Part shown: positions 55,626 through 64,000 of the stretch, piece after piece
How the letters are laid out: every line of letters starts with the position of its first letter
How positions within the stretch are numbered: the stretch's first letter is position 1
Source of the DNA: Adenophora triphylla var. japonica
Taxonomy: Eukaryota > Streptophyta > Magnoliopsida > Asterales > Campanulaceae
Direction: 5' to 3'
Assembly (NCBI GenBank): GCA_022495995.1
Contig: JAFEMH010001246.1
Span: 434,001-498,000, forward strand
DNA length: 64,000 bases
Program-made: the position numbers and the translations under genes
Notes under the pieces: model-generated
What the model was told of the DNA's origin: nothing
Databases searched by the model: none
Seen by the model: only the letters and a program-made list of their open reading frames with translations

Positions 55626-56229
55626 TAATGTTCACATCGGCTACGATGTTTGTGGCCTCTCACTTTGCACAGGTACGAGTCTCAGCGTGGAGCAATCCTC
55701 AGAAAACGAAGAAGAAATCCTCTCAACGGCAGGCGAGAGAAAGATCTGAAGCCGGAGATACCGGTGTAGGTACACTTGGAGAACCCTCGGGAGGTTCGAC
55801 TACTACGTCTTGTACTCCGGCCGAGTCCTCTTTGCCTCCGAGGCCATGCGGCTCTAGAAGCGAGACGGGGGTGGGAAAGCCGAAAAGCCCAGTGAAACCG
55901 AGTCGAGACCACGGAACACCGGAATACCTCGGATCTTGATAGTCTTGCGCCGGTCGAAGCCTAACCCTCCGCGGGATCGGCCAAGATTCAACTTGTCCGG
56001 CTTAGAGCTCGGACCGGTAAAGGAAGATCAAGGTCGGCTTGGCAATCGCACTCGATCAATGTGCTAACCAAGGGCGGCAACCGCCACGGGCGGCCTCAAC
56101 ATACTCCTGAGGTTCCGGTAAAGGCTTTACCTCGCAAGAGGAAGACGAGGAAACGGATGGGTGGATGACTCTCCTTCTACGGATAGAGACGAGATCTACG
56201 ACTCCCGCTTTGTATGGCGGCATGATCAC

Positions 56230-56660
56230 ATTACGTGATGAAGACTTACCGAGAGACGCCTCGGGGCACAACGAAGCTCATGCATCACTCTCAAACTCAA
56301 CACCATATCACTCCCGGAGTATTGGTAGATAACGGGTCAGCCGTTAATGTCCTCCCTCTCGGCATGATGCGAGCTCTCCGCATCCATGAAAGCCATTTGA
56401 TACCGTCTACTCGGACTATCAAGGCCTACGACAACTCGTCTCGTCCCATCACAGGGACGGTGACTCTGGAACTTTGGTTCGAAACCCCGAATGGTGCCGG
56501 CAAAATTCCACGTGATGGACATTCCATCCGAGTTCACGGCTCTTTTGGGACGCCCTTGGCTACACCACATGAAGGCCATAGCTTCCACTCTCCATCGGTG
56601 CGTCAAGTTCATCAGCCGACGGGGAGATCTCGAAGTCATCAGGGGACGGTTTCCTCATAG
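56230..56660 (+). pseudogene. Tat B protease-like region 1
   Basis: GVLVDNGSAVNVLPLGMMRA carries an aspartic-protease active site DNGSA (56310-56370). It continues with IKAYDNSSRPITGTVTLELW, then, after a frame change near 56490, FHVMDIPSEFTALLGRPWLH and STLHRCVKFI. The whole fold is therefore represented, with one frameshift. It lies 3.3 kb before a second copy of the same domain. Confidence 0.8.
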
Positions 56661-57480
56661 GAAACGAAGCCGAGACGAGTGGCAACGTGTCCGCACTCGG
56701 GCACGGGGTTACCTCCTTCGAATCAACCGAGGGACTACGGGGCAAATCTCATCGAGAATCCCTCGAGTCAGGAGATGCTAACTATGTAAACGTACTCGAG
56801 CGGGCGGACCACAGACGATCCGATACATCAAGTTCAGCTGTCGTTTCCAACACTTGGAGCGGGTGGAAGGAAACGGCGAATATCGCCATGATACGGGCAC
56901 ATAAACCCCCGATCTCCAATCGGAGATTCGTCGGCATTCTCCAAACAAACTCTCTGGCCCCGCCGGTGAAGAGGTTTTTGTGATCAAGGTCAACAAGCAC
57001 CGTCATTCTCGTGATGAATGCATGGAAGTTGTATGGGGCGTCCTCCACGAGGAACTACCAGCTGCACCCCTCTTCTCCAACGAAGAGCATGATGTTTTCC
57101 TAGGCTGCTCCGGCAACGCAACTTTGACGCAATACGTCCCTACACACAGATTGAGCGATCGAGATGACGATGAATCTGGACTCTCGGAGTCGAGGACGCG
57201 CGGACCCGCAAGCGAGACCTCCGCATTCACATGCTCGGTTTTGAGGACGGAACTCCTTCCGATCGGGTCACCTACGACCAAGGTTCCAATACCATGGAAA
57301 TTGTCAAGCTCAACGTCCGGTCTGAGACGGCTATCCGACAATTGGAAGCACGTGATTCACGCGGCGAGGAATCCCTACGATCAAGTGAATGACGGCGACT
57401 TCGTCAATATCATCTATTCCGGGTATCTGATGAAGCGAGGACCCGTTCTTGTTATCGGTCTGCCACACCAAGGTCACCCT
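56661..57480 (+). pseudogene. Tat B region between proteases, first part
   Basis: Fragments in mixed frames. The best is 56980-57490, with HDVFLGCSGNATLTQYVPTH and an acidic DRDDDESGLSES, resembling a stretch seen after the protease in Tat polyproteins. Enzyme motifs are not recognised. Confidence 0.4.
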
Positions 57481-59399
57481 CGATGATTGCTGCTCATGGT
57501 AAACGAGGCCTTGCGGCCAAGCGAGCTCGAGCTCATCCCTACTTCCAGTACCGGCCCCGGCGTGGCCGGCCCGTGCCGTCGGTCAAGCTTATACCCTCAG
57601 CGCCGCCGAGGCCAAGGGCAACGGCAAAGGAGACCAAGCTCCTCACCTGCTACAAGTCGAGATCAACCTCGGGAACGCTTCCACCGGCCACCCCGAAAAC
57701 ATACGTGAAAGTCTTCCCCGCAAGGCGAGTCGGCTTCCGACACGAGGAAATGACCACCTCGGCATCAACATGCTTGGTTCGGTCTGCTCCCGGCCGTCAC
57801 GGCCGGATTCGAGACATCACACGATCGGCGCTAGCTTTGATAGACTTGGCGATCGAGCGAGATCACGAGGCTGTCAACATTGCAATTCAATACCCCCGTG
57901 GGGTCAATCAACGAGATATGGGCAAACTTCTTGGTGATCGAGATTAAGGAAGGACGCATGGAATGTCCCGGTCAGGCTTCCTTCGTCAATGTAATCCAAG
58001 TGTTCCCGCCATTCGGCGATTTGAATGTAATCACGGTTACGGACACTAGCCGGACGATGCGCACCTACGGAGGCTGCCTAGGTCTCGCAAGGAAAGCTCT
58101 CATGGAGCGGCCGCTCAAGAAAGTCGTCTTTGGGACGAAGACCAAGCTCGAAAGACCTACGGGGACCAAGCCCTTAAAGTGTCACGGGCGGCTTCGACGA
58201 GAGAGCTAGAGGCCACTCTAGACCAATTCGACCTCAAGAGTTTTGCTCATGGCAACTTTCCGGACTACCGTCTGTTCTCATCCAACCCCCTGCCCGGCCG
58301 AGGGTGGTCAGCGGTCCCGATGACCTAGGAGATGGAACGACACGGCGGAGCGAATCCCGGCGCTTACCTTCCCGAGGAAAGCAAGTTCTCTGTGAAAGCG
58401 ACGGTGAAGACGATGAAACCATTCTCTTCCAAGCCGGGCATGAAGTCAACAAAACCGGACTCCCGAGGATCTGGGAGGATGGGAACGGATTATTACCGCA
58501 CTCAAATTGAAAGGCCAACTCGGGGAGGAAGGTCTATTTAAAAACGAGGAGGAGGATGGAAATTCGTCTCGAGCAACTACTCGGGGAAATTCCACGGTCT
58601 ACGGCCTTCATTTACGAAACGATCAAGCTGGGACGGCAACCGGTCACATGGGCGAGATGTTCGGGAAGCCGTATACTCGCCTTGACATACCCGCCACTCG
58701 AGATAAAGCGAGAGAAGAAAACTCTCCCCAATGGAGGTTTTACCTAGGCTGCCGCACGCGGTTGAAGAAGCGCTATTCTCACATGGGAAGAAACGCGAGG
58801 CATTAACTCTCGGCGCGAGCTCACATTGCAAGAAGGTTGATCTGGGCCCGAGTGGAGGAAAACTAGCCAACCACGAGTATCGCCGGACCCAACTCAGGCC
58901 CTTGAGTATGCTCGGCAAGAAGGAAAGGAACGCGATATACCGTGAAGAAATCAAGGAGACCGTTCGTTTGAGCCGAGAACTCTCCGGCCTCCCGGAGGGT
59001 CGGCCTTGCACGGTTCGATTCGAGGCAATCAGCATTGTGCAGCGACATTCGAACGGCTACGTCAAGCTGTAGGCTACCTCCCGCGAGAGGCACCTAAGCC
59101 GGTATCACAGGACGAGAATCCGTCAAGGCTGCCGAAGCTCAGGAATTCATCCACAATCAATGAGTTGAGGGAAGACGCATGGCCCTATGCTACGAGGAAT
59201 CCTCCTCTAACTATGGCTCAACTCGGGCGGCACATTCGAAGGGACCAAACGATGTCGGCGTTCTAACCCGATCGGGTCAAATCCATGCATTACCACCTAA
59301 GGCCACCAAAAAGCCGACGGAGCGAGTGCGGTCCGGCCGGCCCGAAGACGCAAGTTCCTTGAAAGAGGACCCGATCCTCACTCGGCTCAGCAGAGACTC
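57481..59399 (+). other. Tat B region between proteases, second part
   Basis: 1.9 kb with only short frames. Short pieces such as VDLGPSGGKLANHEYRRTQL and a proline-rich stretch near 57540-57640 are not recognised. Possibly a second gag-like or spacer segment. Confidence 0.4.
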
Positions 59400-59965
59400 G
59401 AGGCAAACATTTCCCTTTGGTCTCTGCTCACCTCCTCTTATCCTCACAAGCTCAAGCTAGAGGAAAGCACAGCCCGTACCATGGTCCCCGTGGGCCTTGA
59501 CCCCGAGATGAAGTCATTCGAGATGATTGGTAACATCCACTATGGCAACATTATCACCTTGTGATTTGGACCTTCCAAAATTTGGGGCGATCACAATGAG
59601 CCGCTTTACATCACGATCCGGTGGACGAGCGTCGTCTTCCTCGCGTGTTGGTAGACGGAGGTTCCGGAATGAATGTCTTGCCCGCCAAGATGATGGACTG
59701 CTTGACATCAAGCCCGCGAGATCTTAAGCCTTCGGTCCACCTTTGTCGAGGCCTATGACTCTACTTCCCGTACGGTTCTCGGGGTTGCTACTCTTAACAT
59801 ACGGTTCGGCAAGCGGGTGATCCCCACCGAATTCCAAGTGTTGGACATTCCAATCACTTTCACGGCCATCTGGGCGTCCACAGGCTGCATCAAATCAATG
59901 GCGTGGCATCCACCCTTCATCGGTGCCTCAAGTTCATGCAAGGCAACGAGCTAACCACGATCTAC
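59400..59965 (+). pseudogene. Tat B protease-like region 2
   Basis: In shifting frames: SLLTSSYPHKLKLE (59420-59460), MIGNIHYGNIITL (59525-59560), then PRVLVDGGSGMNVLPAKMMD (59640-59700) with active site DGGSG, and STLHRCLKFMQGNELTTIYG (59906-59970). This is the protease in its usual place before the G-patch and RT. The Asp is kept, but the third position is Gly-Ser, as often in this branch. Confidence 0.82.
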
Positions 59966-60124
59966 GGCGACGGTGTCACCACTGAGGGGACCGGCACCAA
60001 CGACATTCCGGTCTTGGAAATCAAGCATAATGATGACATGCCATTAGCTTGGATTCACTCACGGAGACCTCCAAGATCCAAATATGCAACGTGGACCTTC
60101 CCTTTGTCTCACGATCGAGATTCC

Positions 60125-60330
60125 TCCCGCCATGAGGATGATGAAACTCATGAACTTCATCCCGGGGCGGGGCTCGGCAAAAGGCTGCAAGGCCGGCACC
60201 AAGTTATTGAAGTCGAGGACCACACCACGGTCCGGGGGCTTGGCTACGTGCCAACACCGGGCGACATCAAGGAAGACAAAAGGCTCGCCCGCACCAAGGC
60301 GGCGGCCCACAAAAGGGAACCTCAGACGGC
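60125..60330 (+). pseudogene. Tat B G-patch-like region
   Basis: MKLMNFIPGRG then, one frame away, LGKRLQGRHQVIEVEDH and VRGLGYVPTPGDIKED. This is the glycine patch that follows the protease in Tat elements. Confidence 0.7.
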
Positions 60331-61290
60331 ACACCCAACCTCCGACCTTACGGCTTTGACCTCGCTCATTACTTCACCAAAGGGAACCGACGGCGGGCGA
60401 GGGGACCAGCAAAGGGGAACGGCGGGCGGGGGACAGGGAACCCAGGGGACCGACGGGCGGAACCGGCAGCGATGGGGACCGGACGGTGGAGGCCCGATGA
60501 AGATGAGAAAGAAGCGAGGAATAGTCAACACTAAGACTACGAGACGAGAATGGAACGGCTAGCACGGGACCTCAGCGTTTGAGAGGACTCAAAGCTAATC
60601 CGATAAGGAGCGTTCCTCGACATCACGGCTCTACTGGACCAGCTGCCACCACGATCCGGCATGAGTACACATTCAAGGAATCCCGAGACTTGGAGGAGCA
60701 ACTCGGGGTACTCTCCATGGGAAACAAGTTGTTCGGATCGGCCGCCGAGGCCACATTCGAGACGGTAAATCCAAAGCGAAGGAACCGGGAATTCATAGAA
60801 GACGCTCTCGGTGGACCGGCTCTACGAGTCTGTTTGAAGAAGTCATGGAGTTGCCCAACTTGATCGGCGGGGCTCAGACAACGGCATGATCGCCATGATA
60901 GGGACGGCGGGAGCCAAGCCTCTCGATCCCGCACCCTCCTCGAAGCATCCGGCAATGCCGGCTGAAGAATTGGGTAACTTTCACCGGACCGAGGGCAAGC
61001 CGGGCGGGGTGGAAGACAAGTGGGCCCGCACCCACATCTCCCTAAACCCGGTCTCAAACCCTTTGAGTCGAGTCCTTGTCGAGTCCGAGTCCTGCGAGTC
61101 ATCCAGCGGCCTTACGCCGGAGGACTATAATGTTGTAGCCAATCATGTATTCCCGTTCTTGTGTAATGAAAAGTCGACCTTTCGGAGTATCCTCTCATTG
61201 CCACTTTAACAGCGATAAGTTAACAAACAACTTAAAAGACGTTAATAACTCAATTGATAAAGAAGCCACACATTAAACGAACAATACATT
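60331..61290 (+). other. Tat B spacer before RT
   Basis: A low-complexity Gly/Arg-rich stretch (60375-60500) and then linker-like frames, including AGAKPLDPAPSSKHP and LTPEDYNVVANHVFPFL (60890-61200). No catalytic motif. Confidence 0.5.
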
Positions 61291-62295
61291 AAAGAAGTTC
61301 TCGGCGTGTAGTTGACCAAGAGGACAACCGGGCCCAAGCTGCCGAAGAGGTTATGACCAAAGTGAACTGGGGTCGGTGCAAGAGCCTAAAGAGACACAAG
61401 TGGGCGGTTTCTTCGCCGATGCGAGAAAAGGAAGCCACGATAAACCTCCTCGGGAGTATGTTGACGTGTTCGCTGGTCATATCGGGACATGCCGGGACTC
61501 GATCCCTCAATCGTGGAGCACCGAATTCCCCTGGATCCCGAATCCAAGCACATCAAACGAAGGCTGCGCAAGATCGAAGCGAGTGGTCCTTGCAAGTTAA
61601 AGAAGAAATTGAGAAAATGCTCAGAGTTGGTTTCATCGAGTGATTGAGTACCCGACTTGGCTCTCAACATCGTGACGGTCACCAAGGCCAACGGAAAGGT
61701 CGAGATCTTTGCGTGGATTTTCGGGATCTCAACAAGGCCGGCCCTAAGGATGATTTCCCATTTGCCTAACATCGACATCTTTGGTCGACACCACGGCAAA
61801 TTTCGAAGTAAAGTCCTTCGTGGACGGGTTTCTTTGGATACAACCCGGATCAAGATGTCAGGAGGATCGAGGCCAAGGCGCCTTCACCACTCCATGGGGG
61901 ACATGCATTACACGGTCATGCCGTTCGGTCTAAGAACGGCAGGGCTACTTACCGGCGGGCTGCAGACCCTTTTCCATGACATGATTCACAAAGAAATCGA
62001 AGTATATGTCGACGACATGATCATCCACTCGAGGGATCGGACATGCGGCACATGACGGATGCGAGGAAGTTCTTCAACGGACTCGAGAAAACACTCCATG
62101 AGGTTGAACCGGCAAAGTGCACCTTCGGCGTCAAACGCGGCAAGGTGCTTGGGGTACATGGTTACGAGAAAGGGGTATCGAAGCCGATCCCGGGAAAATC
62201 AAGGCCATCATCGACATGAAGCCGCCTCAAACCACGACGAAGTGAAAAGCTTCATGGGAAGACTTGATACATCGGTCGCTTCATCAACCGGTTGA
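61291..62295 (+). pseudogene. Tat B reverse transcriptase
   Basis: Pieces in order: YRDMPGLDPSIVEHRIPLD (61476-61530), VKEEIEKMLRVGFIE (61600-61640), IVTVTKANGKVE (61665-61700), HLPNIDIF (61755-61780), YTVMPFGLR (61910-61940), HKEIEVYVDDMIIHS (61987-62032) with catalytic YVDDM at 62005-62019, and AKCTFGVKRGKVLG (62112-62155). At least five frameshifts. Confidence 0.88.
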
Positions 62296-62760
62296 CATCT
62301 CTCTGCGAGCCCATGTTCAAGCGATGAAAAAGAATGCCGACATCAAATGGGACTCAGAGTGCCGGACGGCTTTCGAGAAAATCAAGACCTACTTGGTTAA
62401 TCCCCCAATTACGTGCCCGCCACACGAAGACAAGCCACTACTCACTGTATCGACGATGAGACACGTCTATCGGAGCAATGCGCACAAGAACGAGAAAGAT
62501 TCCAAGGTTGAGCATGCAATCTACTTCGTAAGCCGAAAGCTTCAAGGAAGTGAACTCGGCTACTCGGCATCGGAGAAAACACTGTACCGCCTTGGTATGG
62601 GTAGTCGGGAAAGCTGAAACACTACATGCGGTCGCATTCGGTGCTCTGGTCTCCAAAGTGGACCCCGTCAGATATCTCTTTGACAAGCCATCCTTGTCGA
62701 TGCGGCTAGCCAAGTGGTCATTCTTCTGGTGAGTTCGACATCAAGTACATGGTCGGAAAA
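62296..62760 (+). pseudogene. Tat B first RNase H
   Basis: CRTAFEKIKTYLVNPPIT then PPHEDKPLL (62350-62440). AIYFVSRKLQGSELGYSASE (62517-62575) matches the family, with E-Y/S-A-x-E altered. DPVRYLFDKPSLSMRLAKWS (62660-62720) closes the connection. Confidence 0.8.
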
Positions 62761-62777
62761 TCAACAAAGGGCGAGTA

Positions 62778-63200
62778 ATGGCGAGATCGGCTTGCCGACT
62801 TCCCGGCGGTGAACCTAAGGGTCACGATCCACAATTTCCGGACGACGGAATCTTTTCACTTGACGGCGCAAACCGGCGGCAACTCTTCTTCGATGGGGCG
62901 GCCAACAAGAAGGGGAATGGCATTGGAATGCTCCTTGTCGATCCCAGGGACGAGCATACTCCCATAGCCGTCAAGGCGAATTTTGAAGCAACCAACAATG
63001 CGGCGAGAATCTGGCTTTGTGCGGCGAGAGTTTGGAAGCCGCCCTCGAGCGCAACATCTTAGAGTTTGGATGTATATGGAGACTCGGCATTGATCATCAA
63101 TCAAGTATCCAACAAATGGAAGACGGTAGATTACGGCCTTGAAGTACCACGCGTACATGGAGGAGCTCATTGCTCGGTTCAAGGACATCTCTTTTCACTA
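62778..63200 (+). pseudogene. Tat B second (archaeal-type) RNase H
   Basis: RQLFFDGAANKKGNGIGMLL (62877-62940) has the first catalytic Asp; FEATNNAAR then a frame break replaces the Glu region. DVYGDSALIINQVSNKWKT (63069-63125) carries the third Asp (GDS). Family order matches Tat A. Confidence 0.88.
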
Positions 63201-63439
63201 TTTGCCAAGAGACGGGAACCGCCGCGAGCATGCCACAGCAACCCTCGCCTCTCTTGTCGAAATTCCCGAGGGAAAGCGGTAAAACCCCTCGAGAATAGGC
63301 GGACGGGAAACACCCGCCTATTCTTTGTGAGATCGAAAAAGAAAAAGAAACGATCGACGAGCCACAGTACAATCAAATTTACCGGTACCTCCAAAGCGGA
63401 GAAGCTTCCTTCACAAATGAAGATGGAAAATACAAAGAA

Positions 63440-64000
63440 GGGATCAAAGCCAAAAACATGATGGCATTAAAACGCTGGCATCCCATTTCGTCATTACGGG
63501 GGTATGTTGTACAAGAAGCGCCACGAGGCCACTCCTTCGGTGTGTAAACAAAGAAAAAGCCGGCGAGCTAATGAGCGAAGTTCTGACGGAACTGCGGTCC
63601 GCACATGAACGCCCGAGCATTGACACGAGATCATTCTCCGTATGGGATACTATTGGATATCAATGGAAACGGGCGCATCCGGTTCGTCAGAAGGCTGCGA
63701 CAAATGTCAACGGTTTTCCAACCTCAATCACATCCCTCCTCATGAACTCTCTTGCATGACTACGCCATGGCCTTTCGCCACATGGGGAATCGACGTCATC
63801 GGCAAGATCACTCCTCCGGGGAGCAATGGTCACGAGTTCATTTTAGTCGCGATCGACTACTTCACCAAATGGGTAGAAGCCGGATCGTACAAGGTGCTTG
63901 AATTCTAGGAAGGTGGCCGAGTTCATCAGAGAACATCATGTGCCGATACGGAGTGCCCAATGAGATCATCTCAGACAATGGGACTCATTTCGAAGGAAAT
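63440..64000 (+). pseudogene. Tat B integrase, N-terminal half
   Basis: Damaged zinc-binding part: HEGVCGAHMNARALT-like near 63590 and CDKCQRFSN (63690-63715). The core is readable: TTPWPFATWGIDVIGKITPP and ILVAIDYFTKWVEAGSYKVL (63755-63900), with the first catalytic Asp, and EIISDNGTHFEGN at 63963-64000 with the second. A stop is at 63906. The window ends before the Glu. Confidence 0.88.

Larger units (their letters stand above)
50410..64000 (+). mobile_element. Ty3/gypsy Tat-type element B, runs off window
   Basis: A long 5' LTR, primer-binding site, leader, gag, two protease-like regions, G-patch, RT, two RNase H domains and integrase on the plus strand. The GC content is clearly higher than in neighbours. 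Frames are broken throughout. The 3' part of integrase and 3' LTR are outside the window. Confidence 0.88.

Noticed and set aside
57483..57947. Arg/Pro-rich protein in Tat B
   Set aside because: Overlapping alternative frames of GC-rich degraded polyprotein; no recognisable domain.

Overview
This window is plant nuclear DNA, almost certainly from a eudicot. The evidence is Arabidopsis-type telomere repeats (TTTAGGG), plant-specific mobile-element families (a Ty3/gypsy chromovirus with a chromodomain, two Ty3/gypsy Tat-type elements with two RNase H domains, a Ty1/copia element, CACTA elements with TNP2 and Transposase_24 genes, a Harbinger-type MYB-like gene) and captured pieces of a plant PP2A catalytic-subunit gene and a DnaJ gene. 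I cannot name the species. I see no free-standing intact host gene, rRNA, tRNA or CRISPR. It looks like heterochromatin built by repeated nested insertion.

Layout, left to right: one end of a CACTA element (1-531); an old LTR-like fragment, a TA microsatellite and AT-rich DNA with MITE-like relics (532-2640); a broken Harbinger MYB-like gene on the minus strand (about 2640-3535), cut by a minus-strand chromovirus (3536-12297). The chromovirus 5' LTR is cut by another LTR-like element (12298-13490), which is cut by a CACTA element beginning at 13491 that carries PP2A exons. One PP2A exon is split by a complete copia element (15151-23122, 5-bp duplication GGTCC). The same CACTA/PP2A sequence is cut again at 23144 by Tat element A. 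Downstream of its pol gene, Tat A carries two antisense plant-mobile-domain (PMD) genes. At 35748 a third CACTA element starts, with Transposase_24, TNP2, a third PMD gene and two long hairpins. It grades into telomere-like arrays that enclose an internally deleted DnaJ fragment (49081-50409). At 50410 Tat element B begins and runs off the window. Apart from the copia, the elements show only one end here, as expected if each later insertion displaced the other end beyond the window.

How the parts work together: the retroelements carry the usual gag-protease-RT-RNase H-integrase order, but nearly all reading frames are broken. The copia copy is a clear parasite of other copies: its LTRs are almost identical while its coding region is ruined. 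The most unusual shared pattern is pairs of short CG-rich palindromes. They lie 35-150 bp upstream of TATA boxes in the copia LTR, the Tat A LTR and both Tat A-associated PMD genes, and recur in the retroelement leaders. Other points of interest are PMD genes in two unrelated element classes, a covarying leader hairpin in Tat A, two protease domains in Tat B, and long near-perfect hairpins inside CACTA3.

All similarity statements come from reading by eye and recalled family features. No search or alignment was run.
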